From: a virus
DNA length: 23,869 nt
Direction: 5' to 3' (one strand)
IMG/VR virus record: IMGVR_UViG_3300032308_000085
Span: 1 to 23,869 of that record
In this document: positions 1 through 7,242 of the stretch, one piece after another
Position numbering within the stretch: the first letter of the stretch is position 1
How the letters are laid out: the number at the start of each line of letters is the position of its first letter
Translations under genes and position numbers: made by a program
The notes under the pieces: model-generated
Told to the model about the DNA's origin: nothing
The model's input: only the letters and a program-made list of their open reading frames with translations
Database searches by the model: none

Positions 1-204
1 ATGATGGGTTTGCAAATGATCAAATGCCCTTGCAGTATCTGCTTTGGCCTCGAGCTTGATCTTTAGCTTAGATTCTAAACGCCGGCGATTGTTGTGCGCC
101 CATCGCTCAGTGAATCCAAAAAAATCGGCAACCTTTGAAGCGCTATGGAATTTCTGCCACGCAGCCAGAAAATCCTCATCGGAAAGTTTCTGTTTCCCAG
201 GCAT
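1..204 (-). CDS. Partial helix-turn-helix protein (N-terminal 68 aa, cut by window edge)
   Basis: An ORF starts at ATG 204 and stays open for 68 codons to the left edge, so only the N-terminus is visible. It begins MPGKQKLSDEDFLAAW and continues through a helical stretch (SASKVADFFGFTERW) into an Arg-rich segment (NNRRRLESK), which looks like a small helix-turn-helix DNA-binding domain. Some phages have N-terminal HTH segments of this type fused to a calcineurin-like metallophosphoesterase. That is a suggestion from memory and cannot be tested here because the C-terminus is missing. The gene lies 73 bases beyond the endolysin, in the same direction. A perfect inverted repeat sits directly in front of its start codon, which could mean autoregulation. 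Confident that it is coding; product uncertain. Confidence 0.65.
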   Translation of the reverse strand, partial: MPGKQKLSDEDFLAAWQKFHSASKVADFFGFTERWAHNNRRRLESKLKIKLEAKADTARAFDHLQTHH

Positions 205-206
205 TT

Positions 207-236
207 TTTAGCACCATTCATTTCGTTGGTGCTAAA
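207..236. repeat. Perfect 10-bp inverted repeat before the HTH gene
   Basis: Arms TTTAGCACCA (207-216) and TGGTGCTAAA (227-236) are exact reverse complements around a 10-base spacer. On the minus strand the hairpin ends 2 bases before the ATG at 204, and its 3' arm holds the only Shine-Dalgarno-like bases (GGTG). It could be an operator or an RNA hairpin that masks the ribosome site. No T-run follows on either strand, so it is not an ordinary intrinsic terminator. Confidence 0.6.
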
Positions 237-277
237 TACCACGCTCAGATTACGGTGTCTAGTGCCAACTGATTGTT

Positions 278-787
278 TTATATATTTTTTTTCGCGTAGT
301 CTTCAACAGCGTTAACGCGACGGTTCCAACCCTTGCCAAACACCGGAAAAGCCTTCAGTTTCTCAAGAAAACGCAGTCGCAGATCGCTGTAATCATCAAT
401 CAGATCTGACGGTTTCTCGCGCTTGACCGCTGCCAACGTGATCGGCCCAATGACGCCATCATCATCCACGCCAACCACGCGCTGCAAGAATAAGATTGCC
501 TGTTTCGGCCCTGAATTGACCGCGCAGTCAAAGACGCAGTAGTCAAGACCAGCGGGCAAATCATCGCCCCAGACCTTGTTCCAGTAGCGACCACGATAGA
601 GCGGAGTGACGTCAGAAACGTCTAGGTCGCGCATACATTGCTCGTCGACACTCTCCCCTGTCCAATCCTCCCACGTGCGCTTGGTGACGCCGTGATTAGT
701 CATTCCGCCTGGGTCCGATGGATGGTTGCAATACCCGCCTTCAAAGCCGAGTGTCAGACGCAGTGCGTCATCAAAGTTGTCTTTCAT
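278..787 (-). CDS. Endolysin, glycoside hydrolase family 108 muramidase
   Basis: A 169-aa peptidoglycan hydrolase that cleaves the cell-wall glycan so the host can lyse. The N-terminus has the GH108 signature: FEGGY (15-19) with the presumed catalytic Glu16, then NHPSDPGGMTNHGVT (21-35). The C-terminal half (DDDGVIGPITLAAV, about 108-121) matches the peptidoglycan-binding domain that usually accompanies GH108. There is no signal peptide or membrane anchor, so release should depend on a holin. The ATG at 787 overlaps the holin stop as ATGA, which couples their translation. Length is normal for the family. It is the last gene of the lysis cassette. Confidence 0.93.
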   Translation of the reverse strand: MKDNFDDALRLTLGFEGGYCNHPSDPGGMTNHGVTKRTWEDWTGESVDEQCMRDLDVSDVTPLYRGRYWNKVWGDDLPAGLDYCVFDCAVNSGPKQAILFLQRVVGVDDDGVIGPITLAAVKREKPSDLIDDYSDLRLRFLEKLKAFPVFGKGWNRRVNAVEDYAKKNI

Positions 788-1185
788 TTAGATGCCACTC
801 CCTGAACTTTCTCAAAGGTCCGTAGACCGCCAAGTCCAAGCATACCGAACATCAGCTCCCACAGGGTAGCGTCCAGCGTCGGCATATCACCAACCTCGAT
901 GCCATTCAGTCGTGCAAGATAAGACCCAATCGGTCGCAGAACGTACTGATAGGCAAGTGCCGTAGCGCAGACCCAACCGATTGCCGGACGCCAACCCGCG
1001 ACAAACAAGCTCCCTGATGTTGCTTCAGCCTTGTTGATCTCGAGCTGGCCGACGATCTTGGCAAGCTCACCAGACTGCTGGAGCTTCAGCAGCTCAAGTT
1101 GTGCGCTGGCCTGTTGTGCTGGATCTGGCCATACCCGCTTGATGATCTCACCACCAAGCCCCAGGATCGCCTCTAAGCCGATCAT
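784..1185 (-). CDS. Holin, 3TM-holin family
   Basis: A 133-aa membrane protein expected to make the inner-membrane lesion that releases the endolysin. It has a hydrophobic N-terminal stretch (MIGLEAILGLGG), a charged helical middle (about 22-55), the GWRPAIGW motif (64-71) leading into a membrane segment (about 66-86), and a second hydrophobic segment (about 108-122). This layout fits the phage 3TM-holin family (PF11351, recalled). I chose ATG 1185 over the upstream in-frame start at 1254: it overlaps the previous stop as ATGA, and the extension is a Gln/His/Arg-rich shadow of the neighbouring gene. The endolysin follows with an ATGA overlap, giving a compact cassette. Confidence 0.85.
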   Translation of the reverse strand: MIGLEAILGLGGEIIKRVWPDPAQQASAQLELLKLQQSGELAKIVGQLEINKAEATSGSLFVAGWRPAIGWVCATALAYQYVLRPIGSYLARLNGIEVGDMPTLDATLWELMFGMLGLGGLRTFEKVQGVASK

Positions 1186-1385
1186 TTGGACCAGTGGCTG
1201 ATGACCCAGCCGGCAGCGGTGCTGATGCCGCTGATGACTGCCATGCCGAACCAAAACCCGCCCTTGCTCTGATTAGCAAGCTCCAATAGTTTCTTGATGT
1301 CGGCTTGCATATCGGCAACTTGCTTCTCCAGCAAATCGACCTTGGCGATTAGCTGACCATATTTTACGGGATCAATATCTGACAT
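1182..1385 (-). CDS. Coiled-coil membrane protein of the lysis cassette (XhlA-like)
   Basis: A 67-aa protein with an N-terminal heptad-like helix (about 8-38: LIAKVDLLEKQVADMQADIKKL) and one C-terminal membrane segment (about 43-63: GFWFGMAVISGISTAAGWVIS). This layout matches haemolysin XhlA-type phage lysis proteins, which act with a holin at the inner membrane. Its position directly before the 3TM holin and endolysin supports that role. There are two possible starts. ATG 1385 has GGAGA eight bases upstream. ATG 1403 adds MLETCV, overlaps the previous stop as TAATG and has GAAGG six bases upstream. Both are credible, so two forms may be made. An antiholin or a spanin-like partner are alternatives; there is no lipobox or signal sequence. 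Confidence 0.75.
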   Translation of the reverse strand: MSDIDPVKYGQLIAKVDLLEKQVADMQADIKKLLELANQSKGGFWFGMAVISGISTAAGWVISHWSK

Positions 1386-1402
1386 GACACAAGTCTCCAA
1401 CA

Positions 1403-1759
1403 TTAAATACCTTCGCCTGGCACGATGTACACGGTAGATGCGCCAGCAGGTGCCAAGCCACTAAAGAACGATTCACGCCCAAAGCGCAGCACCTCGACGG
1501 CACCAGGCACCAGCACGATAGCTGCGGACGGTGTGCCAGCGACAGGAGCCACAGCGTTTGCAGTAGCAATTGCAGCAGTTGAGCCAATGCCCAGAAACAC
1601 CGTATTGCTACTGATGTTGATGATCCGATATTGGCCTGTGCTTTGGGCATTGAAACGTGCATCAACAAGAGCCTGGACGCCAGTAGAGGCAGAAGCAGCC
1701 GCAGGAATGACAACTGTGTTGCCAAGTGGTGCGAATGCGATTTGACTATTCTGGGCCAT
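1403..1759 (-). CDS. Small beta-rich protein, probably virion-associated
   Basis: A 118-aa protein rich in Ala, Ser, Thr and Val with almost no charged residues, predicted to be mostly beta strands (for example QYRIINISSNTVFLGIG about 43-59, AAIVLVPGAVEVLRFG about 79-94). I cannot assign a named family. In composition and size it resembles the two 111-aa proteins at 10566-11247, but I see no convincing alignment to them. Its start lies one base after the stop of the 81-aa gene, with AAAGGA upstream inside that gene. A small fibre or capsid accessory protein expressed late is the most reasonable reading. Confidence 0.7.
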   Translation of the reverse strand: MAQNSQIAFAPLGNTVVIPAAASASTGVQALVDARFNAQSTGQYRIINISSNTVFLGIGSTAAIATANAVAPVAGTPSAAIVLVPGAVEVLRFGRESFFSGLAPAGASTVYIVPGEGI

Positions 1760-1760
1760 G

Positions 1761-2006
1761 TCAGATTCCTTTTGCAGCTTGGGCTGCCTTGTATGCTGCG
1801 ATCACTTCAGCCGTGTGCATTGCAGCACAGATGGCTTGCACACGATCGTCTTCGCCAGCGAAGTCGTCGCCAGGGACAACTACATGACGATGGAACTTGC
1901 TGCTGATTTCGACGCCATCTTCTTTAATGGCGGTCTTGGTGCGAACTTGCACACAGCCATTTTCAAGGACTTCAATACGGTCAACGATTTCAATTTTCTC
2001 AAGCAT
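1761..2006 (-). CDS. Conserved small phage protein, unknown function
   Basis: An 81-aa protein that begins with two beta strands (KIEIVDRIEVLENGCVQVRT), has a charged centre (KFHRHVVVPGDDFAGEDDRVQ) and ends in an Ala-rich helix (AEVIAAYKAAQAAKG). I recall close relatives of this sequence in other phage tail/lysis regions, always without a known function. The start is supported by AGGAAGG five bases upstream. It sits between the tailspike follower gene and the 118-aa protein, in the late block. The cluster of His, Asp and Glu could bind metal, but nothing proves it. Confidence 0.75.
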   Translation of the reverse strand: MLEKIEIVDRIEVLENGCVQVRTKTAIKEDGVEISSKFHRHVVVPGDDFAGEDDRVQAICAAMHTAEVIAAYKAAQAAKGI

Positions 2007-2023
2007 GATGCCTTCCTAATATG

Positions 2024-2043
2024 GCCCAAGAATCCACTTGGGC
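2024..2043 (-). other. Intergenic RNA stem-loop
   Basis: A 7-bp perfect stem (GCCCAAG / CTTGGGC) with a 6-base loop fills the gap between the stop of the 88-aa gene and the ribosome site of the 81-aa gene. No T-run follows on the minus strand, so it is not a classical terminator. It may stabilise or process the mRNA, or separate translation of the two genes. Confidence 0.5.
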
Positions 2044-2049
2044 TTTGGT

Positions 2050-2316
2050 TTAACAATCGGTTGCGTCAGCAAATTCCGGCAATGTTTTGAGATGATCATA
2101 AGCCTGAGCATCCCATGTTTTGCCATTTTCAGTAGGTTTAAAACTGCTTCTGAACACGGCGATCACAGAGCCATTGTTCTCAGCAGCCACTTTGTTTGCA
2201 AATGTATGGAGCGCAACATCAACATGGTTTTTGTTGCCAGATACAGAACCAACTCGCATATATGCCTGATCGAGTTCAATTCCAAAGCTAGTAGAAAATT
2301 TTTTGCTGAGTGCCAT
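2050..2316 (-). CDS. Conserved small protein downstream of tailspike
   Basis: An 88-aa protein. Its centre has alternating hydrophobic residues typical of beta strands (QAYMRVGSVSGNKNHVDVALHTF, about 17-39), and it ends in a conserved-looking helix (AQAYDHLKTLPEFADATDC, 70-88). I recall many phage genes with this C-terminal pattern beside tail-fibre genes, with no known function. It starts 12 bases after the spike gene with AAAGGAG seven bases upstream, so expression should be good. Its position suggests a virion component or spike accessory. Confidence 0.75.
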   Translation of the reverse strand: MALSKKFSTSFGIELDQAYMRVGSVSGNKNHVDVALHTFANKVAAENNGSVIAVFRSSFKPTENGKTWDAQAYDHLKTLPEFADATDC

Positions 2317-2328
2317 TTTTAACTCCTT

Positions 2329-3747
2329 TTAATAATCGCACAATAAATTTGCAGACCACGCAAATTGAACGCTTGCCGAACCAGACCAGTTTACAGTCAG
2401 TGTAGTTGAACTTGTAGCAGAAACGTATGCTTGACTTGTTATACCGCCAGTATTTGGAGTCAATTGATAACAGGCTGGAATGCCAGCTAATCCGTGAGCA
2501 ATTGTTCCACCAGATGCAATAGTTCCAAATATAATTCCTGAATTTCTAGTAACAAAACCTATGTTGTCTTTGACCCTAATGCCAGAATAATTTCCTTGAA
2601 CACCTGTAACCCCAGGGTTGGGAGCCTTATCGAAAGAATTACCAGACCATAAGCCGTTAGTGCCAGCAATGTGATTGATTGTATACGCGCCAATTGTTAA
2701 TTGAAACGTGTTATTCAAAATATATAAGTAATCGCCAGCAGCATAAATTGGCAAATTGCAATTATAGAACGTGCAATTTTGAATTGTTGTGATGGAATTA
2801 CTAGAGCCTGCTGATGTTCCTATCCCAGTATCCCAGTTAACAAATTTGCAATTTGATACTATGCAACCAACCGCCGCTGCAAACAACTGCATTCCTTGGT
2901 CGCCTGCTGTATTAGACGCAGATAAGTATATATTTTCAAAAATACACCCATCATTTCCGGATTCATTAGTTATTTGAATTCCAATTGCTGTTACAGCGGC
3001 AGTATGACCTAAATATCCTTTGCCAGTAAAAGCACAATTTGACGATCCGTTGCTGATCTTAATACCAACTTGTGTAAAGCCTTCAAAGTGAAACCCTTCC
3101 ACTTCGGACTGAGGAGCTGCGTCAAAAAACATTCCGATAGTGCCGCCATCAGCAACTGGGTAGAAAAAACGCCCCCATTTCTGACGCACACGATAATGGA
3201 CACCAACAGGATTGTTGGAGTAACAGTTAAAGATATAGTTGTGGCCCGTAACATCTCCGGCTGTTACGCCAAGTTGGTAGCAGTCACCGCCAACAGCAGC
3301 CACATTGCATCGAATCAAATGCACGTTGCTACACTTATCAAGCACAAACCCATTTCCACCTGGAAAATTGGTGCGATGGCTAGAAACACCAATGTCTTGG
3401 ATTGGCGCGCCTTCGTCATAAGGGCCAGTGCCTATTTTCTCAATAGCGTTGCCCGTATGCGCTTTGTAAATGATAGCCCCATACAGCCAAGCGTTTGCAG
3501 GGTCAAAGCCATCTTGCACAGCCATGCTTTCGCCGTACACAAACACTTTGATCGGAATTGACCAGACAGCAGTTGTTTTGTAAATGCCTGCTGGCACATA
3601 CAAAGATTTTTTAGCCGCGCCAGCCGCCACTGCCGCAGCATTAAGCGCAGCCGTATCGTCAGTTACACCGTCGCCAACAGCACCAAAGTCAAGCACATTC
3701 AAAGACTCACCTTGAATCATTGAATAAGAAACTTTTGTAAGAGACAT
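2329..3747 (-). CDS. Tailspike with pectate-lyase-like beta-helix
   Basis: A 472-aa receptor-binding spike. The N-terminus has the short linker MSLTKVSYSMIQ followed by LNVLDFGAVGDGVTDDTAALNAA (18-40), the hallmark opening of the phage pectate-lyase superfamily (PF12708). The middle consists of repeated short strands with Asn/Cys ladders (for example CIFENIYL, CIVSNCKF, TIQNCTFYN), as in a right-handed beta-helix. The C-terminus (about 408-472, TIASGGTIAHGL onward) is a beta-rich Ser/Thr domain, probably for trimerisation or carbohydrate contact. It should bind and perhaps cleave surface polysaccharide; catalytic residues cannot be picked by eye. It lacks a head-binding domain, which is encoded separately at 4298-4789. 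AAGGAA sits seven bases before the ATG. Confidence 0.9.
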   Translation of the reverse strand: MSLTKVSYSMIQGESLNVLDFGAVGDGVTDDTAALNAAAVAAGAAKKSLYVPAGIYKTTAVWSIPIKVFVYGESMAVQDGFDPANAWLYGAIIYKAHTGNAIEKIGTGPYDEGAPIQDIGVSSHRTNFPGGNGFVLDKCSNVHLIRCNVAAVGGDCYQLGVTAGDVTGHNYIFNCYSNNPVGVHYRVRQKWGRFFYPVADGGTIGMFFDAAPQSEVEGFHFEGFTQVGIKISNGSSNCAFTGKGYLGHTAAVTAIGIQITNESGNDGCIFENIYLSASNTAGDQGMQLFAAAVGCIVSNCKFVNWDTGIGTSAGSSNSITTIQNCTFYNCNLPIYAAGDYLYILNNTFQLTIGAYTINHIAGTNGLWSGNSFDKAPNPGVTGVQGNYSGIRVKDNIGFVTRNSGIIFGTIASGGTIAHGLAGIPACYQLTPNTGGITSQAYVSATSSTTLTVNWSGSASVQFAWSANLLCDY

Positions 3748-3756
3748 CTTAGTTCC

Positions 3757-4287
3757 TTAAACAGTGTACTGACCAGAAAAGTCTATGTAGGTTTGGTTTT
3801 GAAATGCAGTAACAGAGGCATTACTTGCAGCAGCCACCGTAATACCTCTAATGCCAATTGTTGTTGCGCCACTATTTATTAACCCATACAACGATGAAAC
3901 TGATGTGGCAGCACCCCCAATTTCTCCAAAACATATTGCGCTTCGTTGACTTGCCGTAAAAGGAAGACCAGAAATAGTTGTTGTGCTCCCAGTACCAATT
4001 ACATTTGTATACAGTGTTCCAGTAAAAGTGACCAACCTTCCAACTTTTGTGTAACGTCCTGTTTGGGTAAAATAAGTGGCATCTCCTCCGAGGCTTGGTG
4101 TCCAAGTACCTTCCTCGTAATCGGCAAGCAACTCGCTTGTGCCTGTGCCTGGCGTGGCAGAAAAGTCGATGCCTTTGCCAGAGGTTCCGATGACTAGGTT
4201 GCCAGTCGATAAGGTAACGTCTCCAGGCAAAGTTATGGGCGTTTGAATCTGACTGGCGTTAATGGAATTGGTAACTGTTTTAAGCAT
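3757..4287 (-). CDS. Tail-fibre-like protein with EEGTWTP motif
   Basis: A 176-aa beta-rich protein. The N-terminal 50 residues are a short linker (NLVIGTSGKGIDFSATPGTG). The sequence LLADYEEGTWTPSLGGDATYFTQTGRYTKVG (53-83) carries a motif I recall from the C-terminal receptor-binding parts of many phage tail fibres. The rest (about 84-176) alternates Gly/Thr/Ser turns with strands and ends in DFSGQYTV. The gene lies between the head-binding-domain protein and the beta-helix spike, each about 10 bases away and each with its own AAGGA ribosome site. It may be a second receptor-binding tip or a middle piece of a multi-chain spike. Confidence 0.82.
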   Translation of the reverse strand: MLKTVTNSINASQIQTPITLPGDVTLSTGNLVIGTSGKGIDFSATPGTGTSELLADYEEGTWTPSLGGDATYFTQTGRYTKVGRLVTFTGTLYTNVIGTGSTTTISGLPFTASQRSAICFGEIGGAATSVSSLYGLINSGATTIGIRGITVAAASNASVTAFQNQTYIDFSGQYTV

Positions 4288-4297
4288 TTCGGTTTCC

Positions 4298-4789
4298 TTA
4301 AACCAAGAATTCGATCACCGAAGTGAATGGTGGCGCTTCGGAGAACGTGACATTCCCACCTGCGATAGTGTAGGTGTTCTGGTTCTGATATACGCCGTTG
4401 ATAAATATCATACTTGGCACAAAAGAAACTGCAAAGATCGTTTGCGTACCTGTTCCTGTTGCGTTGACATATAGATTCCCAGCAGAGCCTGGGAAAACAT
4501 TGCCATTCAGCGATGTGTAGACTACGCTGCCTTTGCTGTCGAGAACCTGGATGCTGTAGTCGCTGCCAGTGTAGAAGCGTGCAGGCGTGCCTTGATAAAC
4601 CGGATAGCCGTTGAGCGTGCGGATCGGCTGCGCTGCTGCGATGGTCAGATTCGAGTCCCAGTAGACCGCGATCTGGTTGGTTTGCGGGTTGAGATTGACC
4701 GCGCCAATCCAGATATAGCCGTTCTCCAGCGGTAGGCCATCAGTGCCAGCAAATGCTGAATATGGTGGTTCAATTGAGATTGGCCTCAT
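4298..4789 (-). CDS. Stand-alone P22-tailspike-type head-binding domain protein
   Basis: A 163-aa protein whose residues about 5-95 match the head-binding domain of P22 gp9 (PF09008): a GYIWIGAVNLNP strand pair, NQIAVYWDSNLTIAAAQPIRTLNGYPVYQGTPARFY, then SIQVLDSKGSVVYTS. In P22 this domain docks the spike on the gp4/gp10 hub. Residues about 107-163 (GTQTIFAVSFVPSMIFINGVYQ onward) resemble a second small beta domain found in tail fibres. No lyase domain follows: the chain stops and the next genes carry the fibre and spike parts. ATG 4789 overlaps the preceding stop as ATGA and has AGGAG eight bases upstream. In-frame codons back to 5047 are antisense-like shadow. Confidence 0.88.
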   Translation of the reverse strand: MRPISIEPPYSAFAGTDGLPLENGYIWIGAVNLNPQTNQIAVYWDSNLTIAAAQPIRTLNGYPVYQGTPARFYTGSDYSIQVLDSKGSVVYTSLNGNVFPGSAGNLYVNATGTGTQTIFAVSFVPSMIFINGVYQNQNTYTIAGGNVTFSEAPPFTSVIEFLV

Positions 4790-7242
4790 TGTTGGTTCTC
4801 CTGGGCGAGTTGTCGTCCCGTTTGGATTGCACTCTGCAAAAACTGAATGCGTGCATCCAGAGATTGTGGCAGGTTCACTTCTTTTGCGAAATCCCCAAAC
4901 GACTTGCTCATGGCTGTGCGACGGATGGACGCCTGACTGGGTTGGCCACCCCTGGTGGCAGCTTGCACGGCCAGCTCTTGGAACTCTGGTGAGGCAAAGA
5001 GCTTGGCGGCCTGCTGCACTCCAGCACCCTTGGCTGATGACATCCATTGCACGATGTCTGGTGCGATCAATCCACCGCCAGGCACCATGCTGGCCGCGCC
5101 AGTGGCAGCACGTTGTGCCACGCTGCTGGAAATGACTCGACCCATCAAGCCCTGGACCGCTGCATCGCCAAGAATCTGGTTTGCCTTGCCTGTGGTCGGG
5201 ATGCGAGCCTGTGCATCTGCGATGCGTCTCGAAATCTCGTAGAGATCACGCGATGCACGGTCCCATTCTGGCCCCATGATCTTGACCATCTGTGAATAGA
5301 CAGGAGGATTTGCACGAAGGCCACGATAAACCTTGGTGAATTCAGCAGGACTGAACACGGTTTCAGCAGCTCCTGCTGCCGCACGACCAGCGGCCCTGCC
5401 TGCGGTAACAGACGCCAGCGCAGTTGCCAGCGTCTCCTTTTGCAACTCATCTGGCACCACTTTCATAAGACGGTTAAATGCCGCTGCATCGCCCTTTGCA
5501 GCGGTTGTGATGGCTGTCTGCATACGTTGTGCGACACTGCCATCAATCTCCTGGCCGAATGCGCCGACGATACGCTTCTCCAGTGCCTTTTGCTTGGCAG
5601 TCAGCAAGTTGGCTGCACGCAGTTCACGCCGAGCCTCCTCGCCTGCCAGCGTTGCCACGTTGTCCAGTTGATCTTGAGCCAGTACTGCATACAGGCGTTT
5701 GAGATCACCGGCTGCCATGTTGTCATATGGTGACTTCAGACCACCAACGGCCTGTCCAACCAAATCTTTCTCGCGTTTGAGGCCGAAATAGGTCAGCTCA
5801 CCCTTTTCCAGCATCTTTGCCAGATTGGATTCCTGGGGCGTCATGCGACCTGCAGCGCCCAAGTTGGTACGCAGCTCGTCGAGATACGTTTGCAGATTGT
5901 TTAGATTAACTGGTGCATTCTTCGGAACAACCTCGTCGATCCGATCGTAAATTGCCTTGGCGTCAGTTTTCAGCGTCTGCCTGGCCTGCTGCAAGTTGTC
6001 TGCAATCTTCTGAGAGATAGCCCCAGGAGCTGGTCTTCCAGCAATGAAATTCGCATCAAACTGCTGAGACACTTCGTCGGCACGCTGGATGGCGTTGCGC
6101 ACGGTGCTTTCCCATGCCGCCTCTGCCTCGCCTGCGACCAGCGCACGAGTCAGGCCCACAGCACTGCGAACCTGCGGGTTATCGCTGAACACATCGAATG
6201 GCAGGTCCATGTTCAGGCGCTCGGCTGCTGCACGAGCCTCTGGGTTGATCTGCGCAAGATCAATAAGTTGGGCCTTAGCCGCTGACGATCCAGGCCCGAA
6301 TCCTCCGGCCTTGCGTGCCAAGTTCAGAACGTCAGTGACGCCGACTTCCGCGGCCTCTGCAGCCACGGCTGGGGCCGCTGCAGGCGCTGCCGCTGACGGT
6401 TGCATCTCTGGTGTTGCTGCAGCCATAGAAGGCGCTTCAGGCGTTGCTCCCGCCCTGGGAGGCTCTTCAAAAAATGTTGGCTGAATGCGCTGTGCTGGAG
6501 GAGGTGTCTCTGGAGCCATCGCGGTGCCCATAGAGGCACCAGGAGCGCCTGGGGCTGGAGCAGGGGCCGGTGCTCGGCCTGTAACGCGCTGTACGCTTCT
6601 GCGCACGGCTGCGGTAACCGGAGGTGCCACTCGCTGCAGAATCTGCCCTGCTGGGCCTGTGGCTGCCGCCAAGGCAATCTCTTGTGGGCTAACTTTCCCG
6701 CCAGTGGCGGCCTGAGTTGCCTCGATGGCTGCTTGGGTTGCACCAGCGCCAACAATTGCGCCAGGAATGGTCGCAGCTCGGCCTGCTGGCGTGAAAGCTG
6801 CAATACCTCCAATTGCTCGAGGAATATCGCCCATTGTGAAACCTGGCGGGATGGCATATTCCCGCTGGTTGACGGACGATCTCAGGATGAAGTTTCCCTT
6901 TTCGTCTTGGCGCACCTGCACTCCAGGGAAATTGGATTGCAGAATCTGCACCGTCTCATTGGGATTACTGAGCAGTGATCCAAGAGCAGTTTTAAAAGAT
7001 GCCACGCTCATCTGATTGAGTTCTGGCATGGTCGTCCACTCAGGCAATCGCTGAGTTTCAGGAGTTGTGCGAGCGCGGCCAGTCACAGTCTCAACCAAGC
7101 CCTCGAAGAATCCCATCGGTTTTGGCTGCGATGCTAGCCATTGCTCAGGCGACATTGGTGCTGCAGCCGGTGCTGGAGCAGGAGCAGGAGCCGCAGGAGT
7201 AGCCTGCTTAGTCTGTGATGCGAGCCATTCTTCTGGACTCAT
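4786..7242 (-). CDS. Large DNA-ejection protein (P22 gp16 position)
   Basis: An 818-aa internal virion protein, probably released with the DNA to help it cross the envelope. Order seen: two copies of MSPE[EQ]WLASQ (1-10 and 30-39) joined by an Ala-Pro linker; a globular part (about 43-137); a Gly/Ala-rich hydrophobic segment (about 138-180) that could insert in a membrane; a long Pro/Ala linker (about 215-300); then a long mainly helical region to the end. It is third of three ejection genes before the spike, as gp16 is in P22, but no direct homology to gp16 can be claimed by eye. ATG 7242 overlaps the upstream stop as ATGA; the in-frame GTG at 7275 would add an unlikely extension. Confidence 0.8.
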   Translation of the reverse strand: MSPEEWLASQTKQATPAAPAPAPAPAAAPMSPEQWLASQPKPMGFFEGLVETVTGRARTTPETQRLPEWTTMPELNQMSVASFKTALGSLLSNPNETVQILQSNFPGVQVRQDEKGNFILRSSVNQREYAIPPGFTMGDIPRAIGGIAAFTPAGRAATIPGAIVGAGATQAAIEATQAATGGKVSPQEIALAAATGPAGQILQRVAPPVTAAVRRSVQRVTGRAPAPAPAPGAPGASMGTAMAPETPPPAQRIQPTFFEEPPRAGATPEAPSMAAATPEMQPSAAAPAAAPAVAAEAAEVGVTDVLNLARKAGGFGPGSSAAKAQLIDLAQINPEARAAAERLNMDLPFDVFSDNPQVRSAVGLTRALVAGEAEAAWESTVRNAIQRADEVSQQFDANFIAGRPAPGAISQKIADNLQQARQTLKTDAKAIYDRIDEVVPKNAPVNLNNLQTYLDELRTNLGAAGRMTPQESNLAKMLEKGELTYFGLKREKDLVGQAVGGLKSPYDNMAAGDLKRLYAVLAQDQLDNVATLAGEEARRELRAANLLTAKQKALEKRIVGAFGQEIDGSVAQRMQTAITTAAKGDAAAFNRLMKVVPDELQKETLATALASVTAGRAAGRAAAGAAETVFSPAEFTKVYRGLRANPPVYSQMVKIMGPEWDRASRDLYEISRRIADAQARIPTTGKANQILGDAAVQGLMGRVISSSVAQRAATGAASMVPGGGLIAPDIVQWMSSAKGAGVQQAAKLFASPEFQELAVQAATRGGQPSQASIRRTAMSKSFGDFAKEVNLPQSLDARIQFLQSAIQTGRQLAQENQQ

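Noticed and set aside
237-300. Promoter in the AT-rich gap after the endolysin
   Set aside because: A TTGGCA-like box is present on the minus strand, but no -10 box stands at 16-18 bases from it; not supported.
1403-1759. 118-aa protein as a third paralogue of the 111-aa pair
   Set aside because: Similar size and composition, but I could not align a shared core; kept as a separate unknown.
3070-3561. Plus-strand 163-codon frame opposite the tailspike
   Set aside because: Antisense to a convincing beta-helix protein, and no recognisable motif.
4790-5047. 86-codon N-terminal extension of the head-binding-domain gene
   Set aside because: It runs in another frame of the 818-aa gene, is Cys/His/Arg-rich and lacks a ribosome site, whereas ATG 4789 has ATGA coupling and AGGAG.
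6089-6978. Several long plus-strand open frames opposite the 818-aa ejection gene
   Set aside because: They mirror the GC-rich Ala/Pro linker of the real gene. Low complexity makes stop codons rare; no domain is visible.
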